A DNA stretch of 64,000 nucleotides, taken from Aulostomus chinensis (lineage: Eukaryota > Chordata > Actinopteri > Syngnathiformes > Aulostomidae). This document shows positions 22,903 to 36,900 of the stretch, one piece after another. The stretch covers positions 19,928,501 through 19,992,500 of the forward strand of contig JBBMOA010000013.1 in the NCBI GenBank assembly GCA_037954235.1, written 5' to 3'. The notes under the pieces were generated by a model, which was not told the origin of the DNA, searched no databases, and saw only the letters and a list, made by a program, of their open reading frames with translations. The stretch's first letter is position 1; the number at the start of each line of letters is the position of its first letter. The position numbers and the translations under genes are program-made.

Positions 22903-23578
22903 GTGAATAAGAAACTGAAGTGAGAAGCGACAGTGCGTTTTACCCTCTAACAGTGTAACCTCAGCCTAACGACAGTTGTCATTGTTGTCTTTCTACCCCA
23001 TTGTGACATTTGCACGAGAGAGAAGCCCTCCAGTATGTATAAATGTCACCCTTAAATAGAAAAATGTTTTCAGCATAATTACAAAGCCATTTATAGCACA
23101 AACGAACAGCAGTGAAGTGAATGATAATTGCTTTGTTACAATGAGCAAGCTTGGGCTTGAAACCACTTGACTCCACAAGTCCTCAACCCGTATCCCTGTG
23201 ACTGGCTAGGACACGAGTGGCTGCAGTGTTGTGATTACGAAGGCTGTTTTGTACCATAAAAAAAGTGTCCTGAGGGCAACCTCATGATTGTCCATGATTA
23301 ATTTATGCTTTGCAGAAGAGCTTTTTGTTTTTACACCAGGGCACAGTCATGTCTCCCAGTTTTCTTTCCAGTCGTTTATTTTAAATTGATCAGCGTATGG
23401 ATAAGAGGTCAGATTTGATTTACCAGCCGAGGGTACGAGCTGTTGTCTATTTGCAATGGATGTCTTTGATGGATGCAAAGTTCCTCTCCATTGTTAGTTT
23501 ATGTGGGGCAGTGAGCATCCTGCTTATGTCTGAGCAGCTGGAGTAAAGCCTTTCCTGCTTCAGACAAAGCATGCTGGA

Positions 23579-23612
23579 ACACACACAAACACACACACAC
23601 ACAAACACGCAC
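23579..23612. repeat. (CA)n imperfect microsatellite
   Basis: CA units with AAAC and CG interruptions. Confidence 0.9.
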
Positions 23613-25106
23613 ACTCAAACAGCAGACTTGGCCAAGATAGCAGTGACAGGTCTCCCCAAAGGCCTCATACCTGCAATTGCATTGTGTATATTGTATTTTC
23701 CCTTGTGAAAATGTGTACCCGTATACCTCCCTGAACATCCATGTCCACTGTTTTGAAAAGCATCAGCTGTGAGATGTTTGTTAGACCTGCCTATGGTAGC
23801 ATATGAGTGCTCACAGGAGAATAGAGCTGTCTACCATGGCTTAATTATAGTGAATTACTTGGTAAAGGAGACAATTATACAGTAAAGGAATGGCCTTTGG
23901 CTAGAATGTGTTTTTGAATATGTAATGTATACGAAGGTTTCTCTCACTTGTGATTCCAGATAATGAGCATAGCATGAAAATAAGTAACATTATTGATTTC
24001 TCTTTTTCAGGTATGAGATTTTTCTTTTACACGGGTGGTAAATTACTCACAAAAGGGCGACGAATTAATTTGAAGGAGAGGATTGGTCTTTGCACTGCGC
24101 AGTTTGAAATATTCAATATTCAATGGCGATTGCGCTTCAGAATTTTACTTAGCTGACAGACAATATAGTTATAATCCATACATTCTCCACACTGTTTCTC
24201 TTACAGATGCCATAGCATCACAAGTTTCATTATGACGTATAGTATGTCACAATATTGATGTTTAGATACAGAAAAACCCCAGAGAAGGAGAAAATTCTAA
24301 ATGAGATCTCTGTCGTTGTTGAGGCAATTTGTCTAAACTCAATTTGATAACGATGCGCTTTCCACCATTTTCTTGCTCTAAATGTAGCTCCTGAGAGAAA
24401 GCCTTCCTTATTTATGATCTTAAATGCTTGTTTTTTTCCTCATCGTGCTGATCTTTATTTTGCCTGAAATAATCAGCTCCTGAGATAACAGTAATATTCA
24501 AAAGAAAATCTGATTGGCTTATAAATGAGCCTGCACAATATCAGAGATGAGTCCCAGGGATCAAATCTAAGAAGCCTACGAGCACAGCAAAATAACTAGT
24601 GCCTCTTGTGTTTTTCTCTCACTGGACAGGGTAATTCTGATTTATTGCTCTGCTCCTCACTTTTCCTAAATAAATCATCTTTCATTTCAGTAATGAAAGA
24701 TGATATATTAATGATGGACGAAGACAAAGAAAAGACCAGGGTGAGAAGCAAGATTTTTCCCTCCGGGATGGGAAGAGGATACATTTTGTGTCTGTTTATT
24801 CAGCTCTCACAGTCAAAGGATCGTTAATGAGACAATGAAAATTGAAACAAAAACTGGTAGGGTAGCTCAATGCACCTGTCTTTCAGTTTTTTCCCTCAGT
24901 TAGGAGCATATTTTGTAATATTGATGTTGGAGCGACAAGAGGGAGTGGCTTCAACGAGACCGCACGTCCCTGGATATCACTTCACAGCAGGAGTACGTGC
25001 AGGGGAACATTCAAATGTGTCACACTGATTATTGGAAGTAGACGTAATGCTGTCAACGCATACTACACATCTGTTTAAACTGCCAACCCCTCTGCACATG
25101 TGCTGA

Positions 25107-25109
<3 letters not shown>

Positions 25110-25162
<53 letters not shown>

Positions 25163-25193
25163 CCCCCCCCCCCCACACACACACACACACACA
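25110..25193. repeat. Compound (TA)n - C12 - (CA)n microsatellite
   Basis: About 23 TA units and a short gtatata spacer lead to 12 C (25163-25174) and about ten CA units. Read on the minus strand the second part is (TG)n running into poly-G, as at other sites in the window. Confidence 0.97.
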
Positions 25194-28100
25194 ATATTTC
25201 TAATGCAGTGTCACACTTATTTGAAACATGTGCCGTGGCATTATCATCTCCATCACTATGCCTGACGCTCAGTCTCACAGGAGGATACATGAGGGCTATA
25301 ATCGTATATTCTGTATAATCAAACATTGCTGTGACTCTGCATTGCAATGTCTCCTTTAATGTTGGTTTAATGATGTCATCATTCCTGGTGTGTTAGAGAT
25401 CTTGCTGCTAATCAGATTTCCCCGATAATCGTTGCCATGTGCGTGAACGGGAATGGACGCAGTCACAGCACATTCATGCAGACAATGTATTCACAGCTTT
25501 CAATAATCAATTTAGGATAAAGCAGTGGAAGATAAGGGGAAAAAGTGCAAAAAGTTTTGCTTTTTAAAAAAAGGAAAGGGAAAAACAGCAGATGCTCCTC
25601 TATGACAAAGACAGGTTTGTCATGTATTCACAGACTAATCATTTCGGGAAAGAAACAACAACAGATACACCAAAACCGTGCAGTAAGGGAATGGATACAT
25701 GACTGTTTGATCTGTTTAATCTTGAAAAAAAAACCTGTGTGTTTTTATTTATTAATATTTTGAGGTTTGAGAAGAGTGTGGGCTGTATGTTGCATTCTGT
25801 AAAGGCTCCACCTTTCAGGGGATTTGGAAAAAATAAAAGAATCGTTTTATCTCAAGAAGCTTCAGATACGTGCTGATTGAGTGGCAGACGAACCTGTTAA
25901 TTATTTAGAGAGGTTATTTGTAAGGCAGAGACTTTAGAAAAGCTCCGCTTTTCATGTGTCAGTGTTTATATGGTGAAATAAAGCCTTGTCTGTCAGAAAT
26001 AAATTAACACTTTGACAGTGATGTACTCAGTGCCCTCTTCTGAGGTTCTGCGATTGTGCTGAACGCTGACAATGAACGCAAAAAAAAACGAGGGTAATTT
26101 TGTGACATTGCTTTACAAGATGGTTTTCATGCACAAACAGTGCTACTTTTACACTTGATTGCGTTTTTATTGCCTCGACCCGAACCCGCACCAACCTCAC
26201 CACGCGTCAGTCTCAATGCAGCAGAGGTACAATGAAATGACAGGACAACCTCAGGCAGCCAGTCACAACCGACCAAGCCTGCCGGGTCGCCACCCTCTTG
26301 TTGGGATTAGAGCATCCAGCCAAAAAGCTTAAGAGTCACAACACATGAGTGACGGTGTCTAACGTACACATGTCAGCGTAAACACATGTGACTGCTGAGG
26401 AGAAACAGCAGCATGTAGAAAAACCAGGAGAGGGAGAGGAGAGGCGAGAGAGGGTTTTTTTTTATATAGAATTAAAATGATTTCCCACAACCTATAGTCA
26501 GTGCCCAAAACACATTAATATTAAAATCTGGTTTCAGGATGAGAACAATATTATTGCATTACCCATTTGAACATCATAACAAAGCAATATTACACTTCTT
26601 TTGTAGTAGCAGATTTTTCTTCTAGAAAAAAAAATCATAAATATGATGATTATTTCAATGCACCTGCAGAAATCGGAAGGTTAAATTGGACTTAGACATC
26701 CCTCTGTCAGCTGTGTATGAATGAGTTTGCGTTTGAATAAGGTGAACATTTTAAAACGCTTTGAGTACTACCGCGGCAGAAATGAAATGGAATTACATAG
26801 TTCATTGAAAATGAAATATTGTATTTATTTTCAATGCAATAGTAAGAATTTTGTTCTCAAAGAAAGAGAATTTGTGTGGAGTCACCGATATATAGTGGCT
26901 TAAATCCTTCCAAGCCTTTCTGCTGAAAGACTGAAAGCAGAGATACACCTCACTGGATTTGGACCTGGGTTGATGGGTCTACACGTAAATTAGAGAAGGC
27001 TAAATGGAGTGAAGGAAATGGACATGGCGATGATGTTTATCGCAGGGGAACGGGACATCATTACGCACCTTGTTAAGCCCTGCAAGCAAAGCTGCATGGA
27101 CATAATTACCCATTTAAATGAGTTTCCAGAGGCATTGTTTTTTTTTCCCCCCTCAAATTAAACTCTCTGACACAAATACGCCACATTGTGTTTTCTTTCA
27201 TGAAAATCCTTGGACTCTCTGAAGCAGCAACCTAGAGCAAATGAATGTTTGAAAATGTACCATCACACAAATTACATTCGAAACACTTAATTTCTTTTCT
27301 TTCACAAATATGTCAACGTCATTAGGGTAAATGGGAGTTAAGACTTCTACGTTAAGTCTAAATTGTCTTCAAAGACAAATAAGTCTGACGAAAACTTGTG
27401 ACGAGGGAGACTCCAGGAGAAAAAAAACAATTCTTCCAATAATGGAGATTTTGCTGCCCATTGAGAAAGCCTTACGTGAAAATATGGACAGAAAAGGTCA
27501 ACTTACATATTTAACAACATAAATCCCAAGACCTGTTGCTCAGCAGGGAACTCTGTAGCTCTGTGTAGCTCACAGCTATTTACCCTCTGGTATATGTGAA
27601 GGGGACTGCGTCTTCTTCCATACTGGTTTTCACACAATAAAAAACTGACACACATAGATTAAACTATGGTGTTTTTAGACTTTTTTTTTTCCCCCCAGAA
27701 CTTTTTTTTCCTTCCCTTCTGCTACACTATTTTTTTTTTTTTTAAACAACAGGGAAATAGGGGAGGGAGTCAGTGAAACATAACAATACTTGGTGTGAAC
27801 GGAAACTTTTCCAAGCAGCCATCTCTGACACCAGGGAAGAATGACCTTTCACAAAGACCTAAAACAAAGAGGGAGCAGGAGGATGTTCGTTAGCATTTCC
27901 CCCACCAGATTAAATGTCAACTTCTGCATGCATAATTGTAGAATAGAGAGGAGGAAGACTTGAAGTGAACCAATTTGCGGGTAGATGGATGATTCCTGAG
28001 CTTTACTGCATTGCAGATAAGCCACGGTACTTTTAGTGCCATTTCTTACACTTTATTGTTATAATTGTCACTATAGTGGGTCTGTATTTTAGCAATGCAT

Positions 28101-29959
28101 TGAGATTTACAGTCATTATAAACTCATCTTAACTAATATTAGTAGATTTTTTTTTTTTGCATAACCCTTTAAAGTGCACAGAAGAAGAATTTAAAAAAGA
28201 AAGAAAAGGAACCAGTAGACAAAAGGGAGCAAACACCATTGTATCACACACAAATACTGCATTGTGGTTTTTGTTTGCTCCAGCGTTGGAGCAGTCTTTC
28301 CTGTTTCTCCTCTCCTTTCATTTCAGCAAATCTTACGGCGCTTTTGTTTCTACACATAAACCTGGATTTGCATTAGGGAGTAATCTATGTGATATTTGAC
28401 GAGTGCCGAGGCTGTGGGCAGGCCGCTGTGGCGGCAGTATCGGCTGCCTCAGAGGCACACAACCGTATGGCTAGAGGAGCAGCAGGGTAGCGTAATTGTG
28501 CATTGTTCATCCACAGAACAGAGGTAGAGCATGTAATGAGCTGTAGCATTTTCACCCAGCCAGCCTAATGGGCTATGACCGAGTATAGGCCTCTTAGAGC
28601 CGTCATGTTCCCTCTGCCCTGTGTGGCCAGTGTCTTGGGGCTTTTCTTTTCTTTTCTCCTATTCTCCCCCCTTTTTTTCTGTGTCAACCATTCCTTCACC
28701 CCTGTTATCCCCCGCCTTTATCTCTGCTCCCTTACCCATTGTCCCCCTGTCTGAAGAGATGGTGGGACCCCTAATGTGTTCAATGTGTGGCTCCTTTTCT
28801 CATTCATGATGTCTGCAAAGCTCTAAGCAGTCAGCCTGATTCAGCCTGACACAAATCAGAATAGCTCATTGATAGGGTGCCGTATGCAGTGTGATTGCAT
28901 TAAAAATCCAAACACATCATACAAATGAAAGTTCAGGTGGAGAATTTGCTGATGTTAGGTGTAGGGGATTTGCTGTTCATTTTTCTATCAAAGGCCATTT
29001 TGCATTTTGATTATCTTGGCTCTTCTGAAAGCAATTCGACTAGGTATGTTTTGCTCACACTAGTCTTCCAAGGATTAGGGGTTTCCAGAGAGAGTGCAGG
29101 CATATTATTTACACCCATTGCCAGTTTCAAGGGGGTTGGGAAAGTATTTCTTTGCTTGAGTGATACCAGGTCAAGTTGGCTAGACAAAAGTGTGTGCCAG
29201 AGAATAGATTAGATTCCTTCTCTGGGCTGAGCACAAGAGGATGAAAACACTACTAATGATAATAGTTATGACTGACTTGCAAGGGAATTGATAATGACTT
29301 CACTCGCTCTTTTGTGCTTTCTTAAGGCATCAGAAAACAATATTCAGAGTTGAGTCTGCGTCTGGCTGTGGAGCACAATGGGACGTCCGTTTTGACTTTC
29401 CCCTCACGTCCAGCGTTTGACATACCACAGCCCAGGCGGCAAAGTTAATGAATGAAAAGCACTTGGCCTCGCTGAGGCTGCTCTGAGTGCAGTACTTTCC
29501 CCTTCTTTAGCTCAAGATTACTCTCCTGCACCTGTTCTCAATTTAAAAATTGTTCCCAGTTCAGTCATATGGAGAGCCAGAGACCAGGAGAGCTACAGTA
29601 GCATGTTGAGAGGGAATGGGCGACATAGTAGTGCATCCAAATCCGAGCAGCGGCCGCCATCATTTCGGATCCATTTCTTTCTTTTCCTTGCTGTGTTTTA
29701 ACAGATTCCCCAGTGATAACGTTTGAATTTGTGGCCTACTATGCAACAACATCTGTATCATCTTTGCAAACTGAGTTCTATTGTTCTGTTTCAAAGCTTG
29801 AAAGTTAAAATATCACACTCCATCAGTGATCTGATAAACACAAAGCAGGCGTTCCTATGGGTTTTTAAGATGGATAAGGTATGAAACCTGCGCAACATCT
29901 ATCACCTCTGTTTGGGCGGATGTGCAGTCATCAGAAGTTTTGCATCTTGCGATGGTAGT

Positions 29960-29963
<4 letters not shown>

Positions 29964-30005
<42 letters not shown>
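29964..30005. repeat. (TG)n microsatellite
   Basis: About 21 TG units. Confidence 0.97.
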
Positions 30006-30007
<2 letters not shown>

Positions 30008-30599
30008 AATGAGGTAAAAAGATTTCAGAAGACTGAAATACCACTATTACTCACTTGCTATGTCCTAAAATACCACAATGAGTTGCGTTGTTCACCTTCG
30101 AACATGAAAGGAAAGATTGATTAGAATCAATGTTCTATAATAATGTGGGTTTACTGCTCCTTTGATTCACACAGCAGGAAGGTCACCATGGAGTAGCGTT
30201 CAAGAGCTGTCATCTAATTGAGAGAGCAACCTTTAAGGATTGTTATTAATGCACTGACAAACGCTATATACACATACATGGAAGACTTATTCTTGAGAAC
30301 CTTGTCTGGAGATTACTAAAAGAATATCAATAAGGCTCATACAAGAGGCGGTTTCTGATAGCGGATGAGACGATTGCTCTGTGATTTCAAACACTGCGCT
30401 CCTCTAAACGCTTGAGAACCAACAGTACAATAAGCCCGGAATTTAGACAATTAGAAGTTTAAACGGTGCCCTAGAAATGATACAATAATTAAACAAAATC
30501 AAACATTTCAGAAAGTTTGCTGCAGTGGTGCTGGAGAGAAAGATGGTAGCTGTTGCCCTATATTTAGCATTATGAGAGCGCTATCAAGCTATTTGTGTA

Positions 30600-30997
30600 C
30601 TTAGGGCTGCATGGTTTGAAAACGTTTTTTTTTTTACCAATATTGCAAATTTGATATGATTTGCGATATTATAGAAAATGTTACATTTTACATTCTTATT
30701 CTCATTTTCACTGAACAACTAATTAATAATGATATTTTCGTGTATAGTTTACGATGCATCATCCTATGAGTTGTAATTTAGATTGAAATTTTGATCAAAT
30801 TTAGTTAATTATCAAATGTCAAAAATACACTTGTCCCAAGTGCCCATGACTCCTTCACTGCGCTGTTGTATGAATGTTTCTTTAAATCAGGAACTTAAAA
30901 AAGGCAGCAATGTGGATCCAGTCTGAGTTTTGCTTTTATCGTGGCTGAAGTGTGAACATATGGTGAACGATAACAATATACGTCTGCAGCCTTTTTG
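30600..30997. mobile_element. MITE-like non-autonomous element with 8-bp target-site duplication
   Basis: The 398-bp interval is flanked by a perfect 8-bp direct repeat TTTGTGTA (30592-30599 and 30998-31005). Its ends are imperfect inverted repeats: left CTTAGGGCTGCA, right (complement) CAAAAAGGCTGCA. The interior is very AT-rich with 'gatatgatttgcgatatt'-type sequence, as in common teleost repeats that start GGGCTGCA. An 8-bp duplication is the hAT signature. It has no coding capacity, so it would have been mobilised in trans. Confidence 0.55.
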
Positions 30998-33900
30998 TTT
31001 GTGTAAGATAGGACAGCCAACCAAATACCGAGAGTGATGGGGGAGGACAGAAACGGGAGTGGTGTTCTGACTTTTCATTTGTTCACTACCCAGTAATGAT
31101 TATTTTAGCCTCTAAGCCCCAGATTTGGCCTTGTTTTTCTATGGGAAGCAGTGTCAGTGGGGACAGGACAGCCTGGCTGAGAAGCTTGTATGTAGCTAAG
31201 CTGGCTGGCAACGAGAGCCAGGTATACAAGACATTTTGATCATCAGAGGTCAGCGAGGAAGGGGACAAAGGGGAGAGGAGCAGAATAATAAGTTTAGATG
31301 GGTGCATAAAGAGTTTGGCTGCTGCTTCATCATGTTTGTTTGCCTGGTGGCTAAATGAGAACATTTTCTAATTATAGACCTCAGTCGTTTGCCTTGTTAG
31401 TACCGTTGGTAACAAGCCAGTCGCCAGCTTGCATGAGCAACTGCAGAAAGCTGACTTTTGGTTTAATTTGGAGGACTAGCTATAATCCAGACTAAGTCTC
31501 TTAAAGCTGAAGCCCCCTCCCTCCTCCCACCACTGTTGGATTACGGGAGTGTCTTTAAAAGGATAAGGACCTGCTTATCACTGCTTCCCTCAACACTTGT
31601 TTGGCACTTCAGATGTGGGGGAGGATGGTTCATCGTCACCCAATGTGGCCAGTGTGAATATGAGTCAGAGATTAGGCATCTGACAACTGAGATCAATGAT
31701 AATCACAATTTACAGTTTTTAAACCCCCGCAGACACAAAGACACATGGATGTCAGCATATGCTTCCACTCCCACCCAAGTGAATTTCGTTAGTAAGTTGA
31801 TTCTAACTGATTAAAGCAGCTAAATCAGATGTCCAACTGCCGTTTATGAGTGCAGAACTTGTTGCCTTTAATCACTTTCACTCAGACATTTATCAGCTGT
31901 TTGACACAGCGGCTCCAACCATTGTAGCAGAAAAATGTGAATTTAACACCGCTGGAACATCAGAAATCATCCGAGCATGTGTCAATGTTACATTCATCAA
32001 AGTGGCAGTGAAAAAAGAATGTGCAAAATTGCCTACATCAAATATTTGCTCCACACTTGCTGTTTTCAACAAACAAAAATAGGATTTGCTTTGTAGACGG
32101 CTCATCTTCAAAAACAAAAGGGTCATTCCCGTTTCAGGTGCCGGTGGTGCTGATATCGGCTCCTGTAATAATCACTGAGCTACTCTACCACGTGCATCAA
32201 ACTGATGCTTTTGCATGTTCTTTTCAATACATTTATTGATTTGGAAAAAATACCTTTCCATGTTTGAGTTTTATCATCGCTGTGTGGTTGCCAGGTAACC
32301 GGCAGAGAGTCCTGCTAGACATGGTCCATGCTGGACCCTTTGAATACCTCTCCTTTGTTTTCTTCATTCAGATTAAGAGCACTGGATCTGTCCTGGTGAT
32401 TTGAGAGATCTGGAGGCGGCAAATGTTTGTGTTTGTGAAGCTAAGCTAGCAGGCTCCACCATCAGTGCTATGGATCTTTTCTATCTCTCACCTAGAAAGG
32501 AAATAAATATATTCCCCAAAACACTTTCTTTTAATGTGGAAAGCTGCCTTGGGGCCAGAGAAACACATTTAAAAACTAGACATGGTCAGTTGGCTGCAAC
32601 TGCCAGGGGTATACATCTAATGTAGCATGCTCATCCTCGCCATTATTCAACTCGCACTCACTGCTTGCTAGTGTAACAACAAAATGTCATAGCGTTGAAA
32701 AAAAATCCATCAAGACATGTAAGAGATATTAAAGTTTTGTAAAAATCAATCATCCAATTTAGCAACAGCAACCAAAACACAGAGATCCAGCTGAGACCAC
32801 ACTGAAAACACGTGTAAAGGTTAACAGGCTTCAGTGAATTTCGAGGTGTGACAGGGACAGGGGTGGTGAGCAGTAGCGGATGTGGTGGTGGTTAAGTCAG
32901 GTTTTTATTATTATAAATCAACTCACGCACGGTTCAGGTTTAGATAACAAGTTGAAGAATTGGTTTATCCCACCAGGCAGAGCTTTTTTTTAATTTTATT
33001 TTCTGGCACACATAAACAAAAGTGTTGTTTCAGATACAGTATGAGCGTTAGGCTATTGCTTATCTCATGGGGGTGTAACATGACAAGGTGAAGGAGAACT
33101 GAATTCCTCGTGGATCCGGGCTGCGACCCCGAGCTCTCATCTCAGGAGCAGCCTGGGACTTTCAGAAGGAACTAAACCACATGGGATGTTTGCAGAAATA
33201 GAAAGCACCTCAGTGTGAGCACTTGTTTACCATGAGTTCAACATTTCTGTCTCAGCTCATTAACCTGTGTACTTGGTTGGAGCAACAAATCTCTCACTCC
33301 GCGTCTCACTCTTTCACAGTTAATAATGTGAGGAGGAGTAAGCATAAACACATTGAACTCAAGCTAATGAACAGCTGGAACAACACAGGGACCGGTAAGT
33401 TATCACGCCTCAAAGGCAGCGAATCGATTTCAGCTGATACCAGTTCACAGATACACCCTGTAGCACTTTTCTCAAATCTAATCATGGATCTATTTAAACT
33501 ATGTTAGTTGGGAGTCAACTGGCTATTAAATAGAGTTTCAACTCCTTTTATTTTGAAAGCCTCGGTTAAAAAAAATAGACTAAATAAAGAGGAAACATGT
33601 ACAACTCTGGTAAAAGGGAATGCAAGTTCTCCTCTTCCCTCCCATTATCCATGCAGCTTGCATCCCCGCTAAATTGTTTTGCATGACCTTTGCTACAGTA
33701 GCTCTAATTATTACCATCACATAGGCCCTGTAAGGCACACAGCTAATTATACTGGATTTATCTGAAGGGACATTGCAGCAATTCTTCATAGGCGTGTCTT
33801 GGCTACCATCAGTACAGGTGATGTAAACCCAGGAAAAGGTTAATTTGGGTAACAGAGTAATAATAATTAAAATGACAATTATTACAAACATAGTTTTAAT

Positions 33901-36900
33901 AATGGCGGAGACCGAACCAATATTATTCAGCTCCTATGTTAACTAGCTATGTCAATAAGAACAACGTTACAAAAAAAAAAAAAAACTCCAAAAAAGCAAG
34001 GATGACAACAAATGTGCAATAATGACGTGAATGCAGAACCAGGTTGTTGCCTTGTCATCGCTCTGAATTTGATGTTTGACACTTGCAGTTGATACATTAT
34101 AAAAGCATTGTGAGATTATGTGTTACCTGTTAATGTAGGTACCAGGACCCCTAGTCATTTCATCTCATAAAGAGTTGTTACGAGAGGAAGCAATATTTTT
34201 CAAAGCACTAACATGAATGAAGAAGGGCAGCTGGAGCCATCTTTTGGCTGGCGGGCAACTCATGTAATGAGCCTAAGAGGGTTCCAATTATTCCACTTGC
34301 GATCAAAACGGAGAAGCAGATTATTTCTCCTGCCTCTTTTTTCTTTGACATTTTACACAGTAACATCTTTTGATATGGGCTGAGGGAGAGAGGAAGAAGA
34401 GGAAAAAAAAACAACAATTGCTCGTGAGCGCCTGATAGTCTTGAACAGACTCCAGCAGTACAGTTCTCCCTGTCGGCCAGAGACAAATCAATGCTTTTGC
34501 ATCTCTTGTTTTTTTTGTTTTTTTTTTGGTTTCTATGTGTTTGTAATAAAACTACTTTTCCCAGTGCATGCTACATTAGTTTTCTCTCAGACTCTGTCAC
34601 CTGTGCAAGACAGAAAAAAGGAAGCCTTCACATGACTGCAGGCTACGGCTACAGCAGACTTGATGGCTGATCGCTGCAACATTTTTCTGTGGAGCTATTG
34701 TAAATTCTGAGGAGGCATGTTCGGCTCTCGCTCACTCACCGCAGCTGCTTCTTCTCTGCTAAACGGTGACAGTCATGTTGCGTGGAATACAAAAGGGAGA
34801 TGAACTATTCGATTGTTTCCTCTCCTTTTCATTTATTAAATTCCCAGATTCCAAGTAAAAGTACATTAGATGCCTGGGGGTTAACTAAAAGGATTTCTCT
34901 CCTATAGAATATCAAACTACATCAGCCTTGGAGAATTAAATGTTGAAAAACAAAAGACAAATGATATTATGTAGTACTACATGGGGACAAAGAAAACTCC
35001 TCCAATCTGCATCAGCCCAGATAAACATCCACCCCTAAGATATGTTCTTGGTAGATAACAGTTTAGTACATAAACACATACACACACGCTCACACACACA
35101 CACAGCAGCGCAAAGTAGAGCTTTGATAAGCACTGAAAATTACTACATGCTGTTTATGGTGGCAGAACAAAAGGATTCAAGGACTTCATTTCAAGAAATC
35201 AAGCTGCGGAAAGGTGGATGCAGAACCTAAAATGCATTTCAATCGGATAGCTTTGACTTCGTAATAGAGACGTAATTACAGGGAAACAAGATGGGTGCTT
35301 GAGTGTGTGTGTATGCGTTTGTGTGCCTGAGGTCTGGGAATACATTGCATTGCATTCCCCTGTAGATACACTGCAGGGGTAGGAGACAGAGGCCCACCGT
35401 CTGTTGCTGTTTTCCATGACCCTATATATCCCCCCACAGTGAAAAATGATGTTTGCCCCCAAAGACGGCCCTAATACAAATTCAATTAAATGAAGTCAGT
35501 TGGGCTAATCCCTATGTGCTTCAGCTGCCGACACCCCCCCACCCCACCCCCATGAATGAGTGGGTCAAGCCCGCCGCATCTGGCACTCTCTCCACTGGCC
35601 CTGCTCTCAAGCTGCTAGGCTCCCAGTCCCTCGTGGAGATGACAGCAGGCCCCGCTCCAACTTTCTGCCCCACTGCGACTGTACGTGTGTTTGTGGATGA
35701 ACACGTGTTTCACTGTAAATTCATGTTGTGTTATTCCCTCTCTGACTCACCGGGGATCCACAGTGTTTATTCTGCTTTGCTTGATTCCCCCCCCCCCCCT
35801 CTGTGGCAGTGCCTGCATTTGTGCTTTTTTTTTTTATAAGAATATTTTATTTTTGTCTCTAGTCTGCTAACACATTCCACATTTCTTGCTTGTTTTTTTT
35901 TTACCCTGAAGTTTTCACATAGTGTTTTTTGTAAATTTACATTTAAAGTTTAATAGTCACGTTTTCATATCAGCAGTATAATGCAACATAGACAGTAGCT
36001 TTGTCCTGCTAACAAGCTGTATTTACGGATGTGATGTGGTGATGTGCAAGCAGTTAATACTCTGCTGTCAATCCCACTGCTGACAGCTGCCTTGAAAGAC
36101 TATCCTAAATATTATAACCAGATGTGCATCACATTGATGCATCAGCAGGATCAAAAAAGCTAACCATACCTCCATAACTGGATCACTGGAGGGAGTGGCC
36201 TCGTCGTGATATGATCTGAAGAACTCGTCTGTCCATCTGTTAAATGAAAAAAGCCTTTTCTGGTCATCCAACCCATGCCATTTGAGTGCCAGCACTGATT
36301 TGTGTGATAAAGTGCACAGAAGTTTTTAGCAGCTGGTGCACTCACACATATTGTGATTAGGGAGTTGGGATGAGTTTTGATGAGCTGGTGGTGACAGTAT
36401 GCGAATTGGAGTGTGTGTTTGTGTGTTGTGAAACACAAGCACCTGCACACATGCCCTTTGAAAAGCTCCATCACCCCTCCATCCAGCCAACATGTGTAAA
36501 CACGGTTTGTTTGAGCGAGCGGCCTGGGGTAGTTGGATTAATGAGCGCTGATGAAGTTCCACTCGTATCCTGGGTGCTGCCTCCCTATTTGCTGGAGTGG
36601 CTGTGATGTTGTAGTGTGTCTGGAGGCGGTGACTCATTCCCTTTACCCAGTGTCAGATTAAGGCATGTCAATAAACAGACCCACTCAATCCATCTCCGAG
36701 TGACTGCATCCGCTCACAGAGCCTCCCAGTCTGTAATGAGCTGCTGCAAATCTCCATCCAACTAAAATGTCTGGAAAGATGCCTTGTCACAGTGAGCGAG
36801 AGGGAAAGAGAGGGAGACTAAAGCAGCAGCGATGTGACTGGCACCTTTAAGTTATTAGGAGCACATTTAGAAAGCAGTGCTCCACCATGTTGTAGTCTGC

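Noticed and set aside
35453..35839. 128-codon ORF in the 25-kb intron
   Set aside because: Proline-rich composition comes from poly-C and CCACC tracts; no domain and no splice-site support.
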